Shown here: positions 1-6,141 of the stretch, piece by piece
Position numbering within the stretch: the first letter of the stretch is position 1
Layout of the letters: the number at the start of each line of letters is the position of its first letter
Origin: Desulfuromusa sp.
GTDB taxonomy: Bacteria > Desulfobacterota > Desulfuromonadia > Desulfuromonadales > Geopsychrobacteraceae
Length of the DNA: 22,116 nt
Direction of reading: 5' to 3'
Assembly: GCA_021157505.1 (NCBI GenBank)
Contig: JAGGWI010000134.1
Location: forward strand, 1-22,116
Notes under the pieces: generated by a model
Databases searched by the model: none
Told to the model about the DNA's origin: nothing
Seen by the model: the letters and a program-made list of their open reading frames with translations, nothing else
Program-made: the position numbers and the translations under genes

Positions 1-3
1 AAC

Positions 4-114
4 CGGGACTGTCCCCGCATGGGGGCTGTCCCAGGCTTTTGCGACGCGAACCACCGTAGTTTCATCGTCCGTAAATATCTGGGACAGCCCCCGATGAACC
101 TGGGGACAGTCCCG
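4..114. repeat. REP-like long inverted repeat
   Basis: Two arms face each other. The left arm (4-34) holds GGGACTGTCCCC and GGGGGCTGTCCC. The right arm (79-114) holds GGGACAGCCCCC and GGGGACAGTCCC. The outer 13 and inner 14 bases of each arm are exact reverse complements; only the short spacers inside the arms differ (4 versus 9 bases). Each arm can also fold on itself because GGGAC/GTCCC is a palindrome. About 44 bases separate the arms. The layout resembles the REP/BIME-type palindromes mobilised by REP-associated tyrosine transposases (inference). No transposase gene is visible, but the element touches the window edge, so one could lie to the left. Confidence 0.6.
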
Positions 115-279
115 AATTTACTACAATTTTGCTTAAACTAGCGCCATTCGGGTTAGGGTTGGTATTTTTTGGGATGGTACATGGAAGCGGAGGCAGGAGG
201 GCGGATCTCTCATCCGGTTAATCGGGATCGGATTGAGGCTTTTCTGGAAAATCTCTGTGCTGTAGAAGCTGAATAAAAA

Positions 280-304
280 CCGGGCAGTGATGATCTCTGC
301 CCGG
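280..304 (-). terminator. Rho-independent terminator of the Cache-HAMP gene
   Basis: CCGGGCAG (280-287) pairs perfectly with CTGCCCGG (297-304) around a 9-base loop. Read on the minus strand the stem is followed directly by a T-rich run (complement of the A-run at 275-279), starting about 17 bases after the stop codon of the upstream minus-strand gene. The orientation and T-tract assign it to that gene. It also suggests that the gene's short 3' end is its normal transcript end. Confidence 0.75.
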
Positions 305-321
305 CATAGTCTGACAGCCTC

Positions 322-1401
322 CTAGGATTTCTTTTTTTGTAAGCGACTTATGGCCATTCGAATGCTGGTTCCCAACCGCTCAATTGACTGGCTGAGTTGC
401 CCGATTTCATCACTTCGATTCAGACCACTGATTTTAAGGTCCAGTTGCCCCTGACTGTATTTATCAGCAACTTCGGTTAATTCACGAATTGGTGCTGTTA
501 ACGATCGTGCCGTAAATACTGCTATTGCGAAAACAATAATGAGTGTTGCTATCAGCAGATAGAGGGTTTTTTTGTTTTCGGCTTTAATAACCTGGTAGGC
601 TTCAGCATAGTTCTGCTGGCTGACCATAACCCACCCCTGAGCCGTTTTTTGCGCGACAGCAACGATCTTGTCACCATTGTAGTTTTCAAAAATAGAGGAG
701 GATTGTCCCTGTTTCAAAGCTTGAAGAGCTTGATTTTTACTCAAGTCGACCCGTGAACGGGTCATCTCAGCATCAGGGTGAGCGATAACTTGACCCTTTT
801 CATCAACCAGAAATGTGAATCCGGTTTCACCAATTCGATTACTGACAATTTTTCCTGACAGCTTGTTCAGGGTCATTGCTTGAGCTAAAACCCCTTTAAG
901 TTTCCCCTTTTTGTCAAAAATACCAGTCGAAAGAACCATTGCCGGTTTTCCAGAGGTTTTCCCGATCAGGATCTGTTTTCCAAACTGTTTCCCTTCAGTC
1001 ACCTGTTTAAAATAAGCACGATCCCCATAGTACTTGGTCTTTTTACCATCGCTACGACCAATATTGTTGCCCTTCCGATCGACGGTGAATGCCAGATAGG
1101 CCCAATCATAGTACTTCACAATTGTTTCCAGAGCCGGGTTCTGAAGAGAAGACTGCATTGATCGCATCTCATTCAAGGAGGCATTTTGCCTCAACATCCG
1201 TTGGTTCATATCAACCCAGTCGTCAACATGGGTGACCAGATTATTGTTAATTGCAGCTAGTTCCTGATTTACTTTTTCCGTTGTCAAGCTGGTGATGCTT
1301 TGGTAACTGACAAACCAGATACTGATTAAAGGGACTAAAGCAACGACCAGAAGTGTTAACAGTAATTTTTGTGATATCCCAAATTTAACTTTTGTTGCCA
1401 T
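322..1401 (-). CDS. Cache-HAMP membrane sensor protein without output domain
   Basis: A 359-residue inner-membrane receptor-like protein. It has a first membrane segment (about 10-33), a periplasmic dCache-type sensing region (about 34-276, with the YYGDRAYFKQ stretch at 124-133 typical of the distal Cache module), a second membrane segment (about 279-298) and a HAMP linker (about 299-350, with the conserved DEIGQL at 331-336). It then ends in LQKKKS. Known relatives with this front half are methyl-accepting chemotaxis receptors, histidine kinases and diguanylate cyclases, but none of those output domains is present. The ATG start is supported by GGAGG (complement of 1407-1411) five bases upstream. 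A hairpin terminator follows the stop. It may signal through a partner protein or be a truncated receptor; the ligand cannot be predicted. The domain call is firm and the role unknown. Confidence 0.85.
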   Translation of the reverse strand: MATKVKFGISQKLLLTLLVVALVPLISIWFVSYQSITSLTTEKVNQELAAINNNLVTHVDDWVDMNQRMLRQNASLNEMRSMQSSLQNPALETIVKYYDWAYLAFTVDRKGNNIGRSDGKKTKYYGDRAYFKQVTEGKQFGKQILIGKTSGKPAMVLSTGIFDKKGKLKGVLAQAMTLNKLSGKIVSNRIGETGFTFLVDEKGQVIAHPDAEMTRSRVDLSKNQALQALKQGQSSSIFENYNGDKIVAVAQKTAQGWVMVSQQNYAEAYQVIKAENKKTLYLLIATLIIVFAIAVFTARSLTAPIRELTEVADKYSQGQLDLKISGLNRSDEIGQLSQSIERLGTSIRMAISRLQKKKS

Positions 1402-1804
1402 TTTTGCCTCCAGAAAAATACCTGCGGAATATTGTGATTTTCAGACGATGGACCTATTCTATAGTAAAACTTATTTAAAATAAACTAATTTTAGAGATTT
1501 TATTCTACTGATCCTTCTAAATCATTAGTTTCAGCGTAAATATTGTTGTTTTGTTGTCGGGTTGATTGTTGAAAATATTGATCCTGCTGGGACTTTTCCC
1601 GGTCTGAATCCAGATACAGCCGGTCAGAGTGTGAATGGTAAGAGTGGGGGATTGCAGGTCAGTTTAAAACCGGGAAGGGAGAGGTTGAGGAAAAGACATA
1701 ACTGATTCAACCGATTGCTGCATTGCTGTAGTCCGCTAATCAGTCAATGTGAAAGTGAGATCGACACAATGGTATTGATCCCACTTTCACATTACTTGAT
1801 AAGC
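1402..1804. other. 403-bp intergenic region with no convincing gene
   Basis: It holds the upstream region of the Cache-HAMP gene (AT-rich, around 1440-1500, with a possible minus-strand -10 element at about 1458-1463 but no good -35 partner) and the hairpin at 1748-1791 behind the ACT-domain gene. Between them (about 1500-1740) there is no ORF with a ribosome binding site. A 47-codon plus-strand frame (1562-1705) has somewhat protein-like composition but only a TTG start and no Shine-Dalgarno sequence. Confidence 0.5.
1748..1791 (-). terminator. Hairpin, probable terminator of the GcvR-like gene
   Basis: A 15-base stem with one mismatch (1748-1762 with 1777-1791; core TGTGAAAGTG / CACTTTCACA) and a 14-base loop, starting about 13 bases after the minus-strand gene's stop codon. 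There is no clear T-run on either strand, so it may act as an mRNA 3' stabiliser rather than an intrinsic terminator. Confidence 0.45.
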
Positions 1805-2335
1805 TCAACGCTCCAGGGTGATATCGACATGCAGCTCATCGGCAACTGTGGACAGGTTTTCTTCGAGTTGATCAAAAGGAAGATTTTCTGGAACCTGAAT
1901 ATCGATTGTCATGTTGTAAATTGTTGCACCACTCTGTGGTGAAGCGCTGGCAGCAGAATCAAGCTGGATAATACTGAGGTTCTGATCAGCCAGAAATTGA
2001 CTGGTTTTATAGACGATACCTGCCTGATCCAACCCTTCGATATGCAGAGTGCAAGTTTTATAGCTTTTGTCATTTCCTTCCTGCTGTGGCTGTAGAGGGC
2101 GCACAAAGGCAGAAATTCCCTTATCCAGTTCCAGACGACGACATTCTCTGGTGAGCAACTCGACAATATCTGTTAATTGGCTTGAAAACAGCAGGCTGAG
2201 AGTAAACTCATCCGCAAGCATCGACATGGTGGTGTCTTCCAGATTGCAGTTGTTTTTGTAGAGTAAACGGGTCACATCGGCAACAATCCCGGTCCGATCT
2301 TTACCAAATGCGGTCATGATATAGCGGTTTGTCAT
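1805..2335 (-). CDS. gcvR: Double-ACT-domain protein, GcvR-like regulator
   Basis: A 176-residue cytoplasmic protein made of two ACT domains, the first at about 5-80 (opening YIMTAFGKDRTGIVADVTRL) and the second at about 93-172 (opening CTLHIEGLDQAGIVYKTSQF). The D-x-x-G-I-V loops in each are the usual ACT ligand-binding turns. The length and two-domain plan match glycine cleavage system transcriptional repressor (GcvR) family proteins, which in enterobacteria bind GcvA and respond to glycine. No DNA-binding domain is present, as in GcvR. Many deltaproteobacterial members are annotated only as ACT-domain proteins, so the glycine role is by family analogy. The ATG is supported by AGGAG (complement of 2343-2347) seven bases upstream. 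No gcv genes are nearby. It lies behind yceI on the same strand, with a 133-bp gap suggesting a separate unit. Confidence 0.75.
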   Translation of the reverse strand: MTNRYIMTAFGKDRTGIVADVTRLLYKNNCNLEDTTMSMLADEFTLSLLFSSQLTDIVELLTRECRRLELDKGISAFVRPLQPQQEGNDKSYKTCTLHIEGLDQAGIVYKTSQFLADQNLSIIQLDSAASASPQSGATIYNMTIDIQVPENLPFDQLEENLSTVADELHVDITLER

Positions 2336-2438
2336 GATTTTTCTCCTCTGAGCAGGCTCTTTATGGGCATTTTAATGATAGATGGGATCAGGTAACCATC
2401 GTGATCAGATCTGTTTCCTGATCCTATCTCCTGGGAAA

Positions 2439-2453
2439 GATGGCGCTTCCATC
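2439..2453 (-). terminator. Weak hairpin after the yceI-like gene
   Basis: GATGG (2439-2443) pairs with CCATC (2449-2453) around a 5-base loop. On the minus strand it is followed by a short TTTCCC tract, and it starts about 15 bases after the yceI-like stop codon. A second, larger stem (2381-2392 with 2417-2428, one mismatch) lies just beyond it, before the ACT-domain gene. Either could terminate or attenuate transcription; neither has a strong T-run. Confidence 0.3.
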
Positions 2454-2468
2454 AGTCACTTTAGCTGA

Positions 2469-3050
2469 TTATTGCACAACTGACTCAATTTCCAGTCTGA
2501 TTTTAACCTCTTCACCAATGGTCAGTTTGTCAGTCATAGTTGGTTTGTCTCCCATCAGCTTGAAATCCTGGTGATTGATCATCCCGGTTGCTGTAAATCT
2601 GGCCCTGAGTTTCCCTTGTGGGTCGAGTGTTGTTTCGGACAAATTTCCTGTCAGGATGATCTCTTTGGTGATCCCTTTGATTGTAATATCCCCCACCATG
2701 GTGATATTGTCTCCGCTGCCGTTCACTTTTTTGCTCTTAAAGTAGATTTTTGGATATTGTTTTACGTCGAAGAAATCCTCGCCGCGGAGGTAGTTGTCAC
2801 GTTTGCTGTTACCGGTGTCAACAGAGGTGGCCTGAATTGTTGCTTCCGCTGAAATGAGAAATTTTCTTTTGGTATCAACTTGAACTGAGCCGCTAAAGTC
2901 ACCGAAGTTACCCTGCGCCGTAAAGACAACCATGTGCTTTACCGCAAAATGGATTTGTGTATGACTGGGGTCAACCTGAAAAGTTTCTGCAAAAGATATC
3001 GAAGCGCTGAGCAGGATGACAAGCAACAGCAAGGGAATTTTTTTTATCAT
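2469..3050 (-). CDS. YceI-family periplasmic lipid-binding protein
   Basis: A 193-residue secreted protein. Residues 1-21 form a clear Sec signal peptide (two lysines, a Leu/Ile-rich core, then SISFA before the mature ETFQVDPSHT). The mature part shows the YceI hallmarks in order: VDPSHTQIHFAVKHM near the N-terminus, GNFGDFSGSV, the RDNYLRGEDFFDVKQYPKIY block in mid-protein, and GDITIKGITKEIIL. YceI proteins are lipocalin-like beta-barrels that bind polyisoprenoid or amide-type lipids in the periplasm; the physiological role is usually unknown. The length matches the family. The start has only a weak purine-rich site (AAGAGA) upstream but is fixed by the signal peptide. No functional partner is nearby. 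Confidence 0.9.
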   Translation of the reverse strand: MIKKIPLLLLVILLSASISFAETFQVDPSHTQIHFAVKHMVVFTAQGNFGDFSGSVQVDTKRKFLISAEATIQATSVDTGNSKRDNYLRGEDFFDVKQYPKIYFKSKKVNGSGDNITMVGDITIKGITKEIILTGNLSETTLDPQGKLRARFTATGMINHQDFKLMGDKPTMTDKLTIGEEVKIRLEIESVVQ

Positions 3051-3195
3051 CGGATTCTCTTTTTAGATAGATAAAGCTAAATTATGAACTGTGTAACATA
3101 GTTCCAGCGTGGTTGATATCAGGAAACCGGTGCAACAAAGTAATTTTGAAGTTGGAACCCTGAACTGGTATAGACGGGGATGAACATCTCCCCTG

Positions 3196-3210
3196 CTCAC
3201 ATAATGTGAG
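3196..3210. promoter_or_regulatory. Palindrome upstream of the YaiI-family gene
   Basis: CTCACAT-A-ATGTGAG is a perfect 7+1+7 palindrome in the 190-bp divergent region between the yceI-like gene and the DUF188 gene, about 30 bases before the GTG start. It could be an operator or a small transcript hairpin. The half-sites resemble TGTGA, but the spacing is not that of a CRP/FNR site, so no regulator is named. Confidence 0.3.
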
Positions 3211-3240
3211 TCGTTGTTGGCTAGAAAAAAGGAGTGATAA

Positions 3241-3687
3241 GTGAAAATCTGGATAGATGCTGATGCGTGCCCCAAGCCGATTAAGGAACTTCTCTATCGG
3301 GTGGCTGAACGCAAGAAAATTCTATTAACACTGGTCGCAAATAAGGTTCTCGGACATCCGGTGTCACTCTGGATTCGTTCAATTAAGGTTTCAGCCGGGG
3401 CTGACGTTGCAGATCAGGAAATTATCCGGTTGCTGGAACCGGGTGATCTGGTGGTGACGGCAGATATCCCGTTAGCTGCTGAAACAATCAGTCAAGGGGG
3501 GCACGCGTTAGATCCACGCGGGGACTTCTTTAGTGAAGAAAATATTCGAGAGCGATTATCGGTACGTAATTTTATGGATGATTTACGCAGTAATGGCGTT
3601 GAAACAGGGGGACCAGCTGCCTACGGAGCCAAAGATAAACAAAAATTTGCCAACGAATTAGATCGTTTTCTGGCCCGTCATCGATAG
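3241..3687 (+). CDS. YaiI/YqxD family (DUF188) protein
   Basis: A 148-residue cytoplasmic protein of the UPF0178/DUF188 family. Signature segments are present: DADACPKPI at the N-terminus, VTADIPLAAE in the middle, the GHALDPRGDFFSEENI block, and a C-terminal GGPAAYGAKDKQKFANELDR. The fold is PIN-like by family knowledge and the Asp residues of DADACP and DIPLA are conserved, but no biochemical function is established. The GTG start is supported by AAAGGAG (3228-3234) six bases upstream. It is convergent with the TPR-like gene, with a 9-bp gap and no obvious terminator between. Confidence 0.9.
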   Translation: MKIWIDADACPKPIKELLYRVAERKKILLTLVANKVLGHPVSLWIRSIKVSAGADVADQEIIRLLEPGDLVVTADIPLAAETISQGGHALDPRGDFFSEENIRERLSVRNFMDDLRSNGVETGGPAAYGAKDKQKFANELDRFLARHR

Positions 3688-3696
3688 CGAGATGCT

Positions 3697-4140
3697 CTAT
3701 CTGAAACCGATAAAATCAAATAACCTGCCCAGCGTCCGGTTGATCGGGTGGTTTCTTTTAAGACTTTTTAAAACGACCGGCTTGCGTAAACCAAGTTTTT
3801 TTAATTCATCGATAATTAAAGGGTTCGGACCGACTTTAATCCCCTGGCGGAAGACCTCCATGGTTTTTCTTTTATCTCCGGACATCAGTAAAATTCGACC
3901 TAGAATCAGGTAATGAAGTGAATTGTTGGGTTCGCGTTTGATCGATTCACGGCAGGCTTCTGCCGCTGAGTGTATTCTCCCTTGACCCTTGGCTAAACAG
4001 TAAGCCAGGTAGCTGTGAAGTTCCGGGGTGTCTCGATGTTCAGTGACCTGCCCAAGAAAAACCTGAGCGGAGTGAATATAGCCTTTTTCGGCGGCTTCAA
4101 TTCCTTTCTGCAGTAAATCATCAAGCTGGTCTGGACTCAT
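3697..4140 (-). CDS. Small TPR-like repeat protein
   Basis: A 147-residue protein composed mainly of helical TPR-like repeats: residues about 5-35 (LLQKGIEAAEKGYIHSAQVF), about 39-72 (ELHSYLAYCLAKGQGRIHSA) and about 75-106 (NNSLHYLILGRILLMSGDKR). A basic C-terminal tail follows (RKPVVLKSLKRNHPINRTLG). It has no signal peptide or membrane segment, so it is probably a cytoplasmic scaffold. TPR proteins mediate protein contacts; the partner is unknown. The start is preceded by a weak GAAGG. A TATAAT -10 element and a palindrome lie upstream. Proteins of this size and plan recur in Geobacter-type genomes as hypothetical TPR proteins (from memory, not checked). Confidence 0.75.
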   Translation of the reverse strand: MSPDQLDDLLQKGIEAAEKGYIHSAQVFLGQVTEHRDTPELHSYLAYCLAKGQGRIHSAAEACRESIKREPNNSLHYLILGRILLMSGDKRKTMEVFRQGIKVGPNPLIIDELKKLGLRKPVVLKSLKRNHPINRTLGRLFDFIGFR

Positions 4141-4178
4141 AAACCTTCACTCTCTAAAGCATACTTTTTATCTATGGA

Positions 4179-4197
4179 CTTACGTGTAAGTATTATA
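4179..4197 (-). promoter_or_regulatory. Promoter -10 with adjacent palindrome, TPR-like gene
   Basis: On the minus strand a perfect TATAAT (complement of 4192-4197) lies about 52 bases before the TPR-like start codon. The base 17 bp further upstream does not begin a good -35. Immediately downstream of the -10, CTTAC-GT-GTAAG (4179-4190) is a perfect palindrome covering the expected transcription start, a position suited to a repressor operator (inference). Confidence 0.35.
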
Positions 4198-4256
4198 ACC
4201 TATTTTGAGATGGAGCGATGAAGAATCTCCATGATCAATTGATCAACCGTCCCTGT

Positions 4257-4784
4257 TTAGTCAGGTGATAGCATTGGCCAGAGTTGTTCGATCTCTTGTT
4301 CGATCTTTGCAGCAACTTGTTCAGCATTGATCTCTCCACAGGGAATGGTCAAATTGGCAAATTTTTCGTAGAGAGGGGTGCGCTCCTGGTAGAGATGTTT
4401 AAATGTTTGCCCTCTGGCCATGACCAATCCGCGCTGACCCATATCGGCAATGCGCTGCTGTAGTATGGGAAGGGAGATTTGGAGGTAAATCTGGTAGCCA
4501 CTCCGACCCAGCTCTTTGAGCCCGCTTTCGCTGTATACCACCGAACCTCCAGTTGCAATAACACTGCGTTCCGTTTGCAGGTTCAGCAATATCTGTTCCT
4601 CAATTCTGCAAAAATCATCCAAACCTTGAGTATCGATAAGCTGTTGCAGCCGACATTTTTCCTGAGCTTGAATAATCAGATCTGTATCGATAAAATGAAA
4701 ACCGATCCGTTTGGCCAGAATAACCCCAACTGTACTTTTACCCGCTCCGGGCATGCCAATTAAAATGATATTATTTTTTTCCAT
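4257..4784 (-). CDS. aroK: Shikimate kinase family protein
   Basis: 175 residues from the chosen ATG. Shikimate kinase phosphorylates shikimate with ATP in the chorismate pathway. Motifs seen: Walker A GMPGAGKST (10-18); DTD (33-35), whose second Asp contacts shikimate in known enzymes; an Arg at 60 in the FxRxE-type segment; TGGS (78-81), where classical enzymes have GGG; and an RGLV lid arginine. A TTG start nine codons earlier (4811) is possible, but the ATG at 4784 has GAGG six bases upstream and begins directly before the P-loop strand. The GGS variation and lack of neighbouring aro genes leave open that it is a shikimate-kinase-like paralogue rather than the pathway enzyme. Confidence 0.75.
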   Translation of the reverse strand: MEKNNIILIGMPGAGKSTVGVILAKRIGFHFIDTDLIIQAQEKCRLQQLIDTQGLDDFCRIEEQILLNLQTERSVIATGGSVVYSESGLKELGRSGYQIYLQISLPILQQRIADMGQRGLVMARGQTFKHLYQERTPLYEKFANLTIPCGEINAEQVAAKIEQEIEQLWPMLSPD

Positions 4785-4946
4785 GGTTGACCTCGGGGTT
4801 GATCTTTTCAATAATTTGGGAGTTTTGCACTCTCATGATTGCATTCAGGTTGTCTTTCATGGAATAACACTATAGATGAAATAGAGCAATGCTGGCTGAA
4901 GAATGGTTCTCTATATGAAAACCACTGAATTTTACAGGAGCTGATC

Positions 4947-5189
4947 ATGACAAAAATGAATAATGATGCTGGAATGCCAATTGCGCTGACCCTTGATCCG
5001 GGAGTTTACTATCGTTGCACCTGTGGCCAGTCCGAAAGTTTACCTTTTTGCGATGGCCACCATCAAAGTGGCGAATATACTCCAATCCGGTTTGAGATGA
5101 AGGAGCGTGAGCGGGTTTATTTGTGTAGTTGTGGGGAGACGGAAAATTCACCTTATTGTGATGCCAGTTGTGGCATTGAACTTCCTTAG
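4947..5189 (+). CDS. Tandem CDGSH-type iron-sulfur protein
   Basis: An 80-residue soluble protein with two CDGSH-type [2Fe-2S] motifs. Motif 1 is C24-T-C26-(x8)-C35-D-G-H-H39, the normal three-Cys, one-His ligand set. Motif 2 is C60-S-C62-(x8)-C71-D-A-S-C75: the usual Gly is Ala and the usual ligand His is Cys. The protein stops five residues later. Family members are redox or cluster-transfer proteins related to mitoNEET and Miner2; bacterial tandem forms are common and lack a membrane anchor, as here. The ATG has AGGAG (4936-4940) six bases upstream. It is transcribed divergently from the shikimate-kinase gene and stands 100 bp before the MYG1-like gene on the same strand. Its partner is unknown. 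Confidence 0.9.
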   Translation: MTKMNNDAGMPIALTLDPGVYYRCTCGQSESLPFCDGHHQSGEYTPIRFEMKERERVYLCSCGETENSPYCDASCGIELP

Positions 5190-5249
5190 TTATTGTGGAT
5201 ATCCAGAGGGTGTAAGATCAATTTCTGGTACTGTAGGTTCGCAATAGAT

Positions 5250-5263
5250 ACGTCTCCAGACGT
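5250..5263. promoter_or_regulatory. Short palindrome upstream of the MYG1-like gene
   Basis: ACGTCT-CC-AGACGT is a perfect 14-bp palindrome, 26 bases before the chosen ATG. The two-base spacer is too short for a good RNA hairpin, so if it functions it is more likely a protein-binding site. No recognised regulator consensus is matched. Confidence 0.25.
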
Positions 5264-5289
5264 TCAATAAATATTTGCAGGATAAGCTG

Positions 5290-6141
5290 ATGTATAAAAT
5301 TATTACCCATCCTGGGAGTGCCCACAAAGACGATTTTATGGCGGTCAGTATTCTGCTTGCGACCCTCGGTTCTGCAGAGATTTTTCGACGCGAAGCAACC
5401 AGTGAGGATCTTGCTGATCCCGATACCTATGTTGTGGATGTCGGGATGGAATATGATCTGGAAAAACATAATTTTGACCATCATCAGGATTCAACTTTTC
5501 CCTGCGCCTTTCACCTGGTGATGAGCTATCTCGGCTATCATGACACTGCTATGCTGGTTTTTGGCTGGTATGCGCAGATGAGTATGATGGATGTCAGTGG
5601 CCCCTATAAGACGGCTGAATATCTGGGGGTCGATACCAGTATTCTTTTCGCATCTTCTTCACCAATCGATGGCTATATTCTGTCCTGTTTTTCGAAGGTG
5701 ACAGCGTTAACCAAACAAGATGCTTTTTACGGGTTGATGAAAGAGTTTGGAGAAGATGTTATTGAGATGGTCGGTTTGAAAATGACCCGGCTGGAACGAC
5801 TGAAGAAAGAAGCTCAGATTCTTCCGGTAAAACACCTCAAGGTTCTTGTCAGTAACATTGCGGATAAGCCCAAGCTGTCAATGGAGTTGTATCTACGTGA
5901 CCTTGATGATGCCGCTGTGGTTATGAGTATCACTCCGTCAACCCGCGGTGCCGGGTGGGAAATGGTGCGCTTGGGTGATAATATGGTTGTTGATTTCCGC
6001 TCGGTCACCTCTCATCCGGAAATCCGGTTTGTCCATATAAGTGGATCTGTTGCCAAGACCAGAAGCTTGCTCCCGCTTGAGAGCGTCCTCGAACTTGCAT
6101 CCCAGGCCATTACACAACCGAGTGCAATTATTCACCCGTAG
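5290..6141 (+). CDS. MYG1-family (DHH-like) hydrolase/exonuclease
   Basis: 283 residues from the ATG. The MYG1/UPF0160 family is related to DHH phosphoesterases, and eukaryotic Myg1 is a 3'-5' RNA exonuclease. Motifs seen: HPGSAHKDD (7-15), VVDVG (48-52) and the metal-binding FDHH (62-65), followed by family blocks including VDTSILFASSSPIDGY, and a C-terminal GAGWEMVRL segment. It is somewhat shorter than eukaryotic members and has no targeting signal. The bacterial substrate is not known; a DHH-type nuclease or phosphoesterase activity is inferred. A TTG start five codons earlier is possible, but AGGA (5279-5282) sits correctly for the ATG at 5290. Its 3' end overlaps the convergent Nudix gene by 14 bp. 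Confidence 0.8.
   Translation: MYKIITHPGSAHKDDFMAVSILLATLGSAEIFRREATSEDLADPDTYVVDVGMEYDLEKHNFDHHQDSTFPCAFHLVMSYLGYHDTAMLVFGWYAQMSMMDVSGPYKTAEYLGVDTSILFASSSPIDGYILSCFSKVTALTKQDAFYGLMKEFGEDVIEMVGLKMTRLERLKKEAQILPVKHLKVLVSNIADKPKLSMELYLRDLDDAAVVMSITPSTRGAGWEMVRLGDNMVVDFRSVTSHPEIRFVHISGSVAKTRSLLPLESVLELASQAITQPSAIIHP

Noticed and set aside
157..276. Short plus-strand frame ending at 276 (contains ISHPVNRDRIEAFLENL)
   Set aside because: About 32 codons from the ATG at 181, no ribosome binding site and no family match; possibly the remnant of a gene 3' end next to the inverted repeat.
1562..1705. 47-codon plus-strand frame with protein-like composition (contains VENIDPAGTFPGLNPDTAG)
   Set aside because: Only a TTG start, no Shine-Dalgarno sequence and no recognisable family; could be a decayed fragment but cannot be supported as a gene.
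3196..3210. CRP/FNR binding site
   Set aside because: Half-sites resemble TGTGA, but orientation and spacing do not fit TGTGA-N6-TCACA or TTGAT-N4-ATCAA, so only an unassigned palindrome is reported.
3063..3275. 70-codon minus-strand ORF between the yceI-like and DUF188 genes
   Set aside because: Overlaps the start of the well-supported DUF188 gene, has no ribosome binding site and no recognisable motif.
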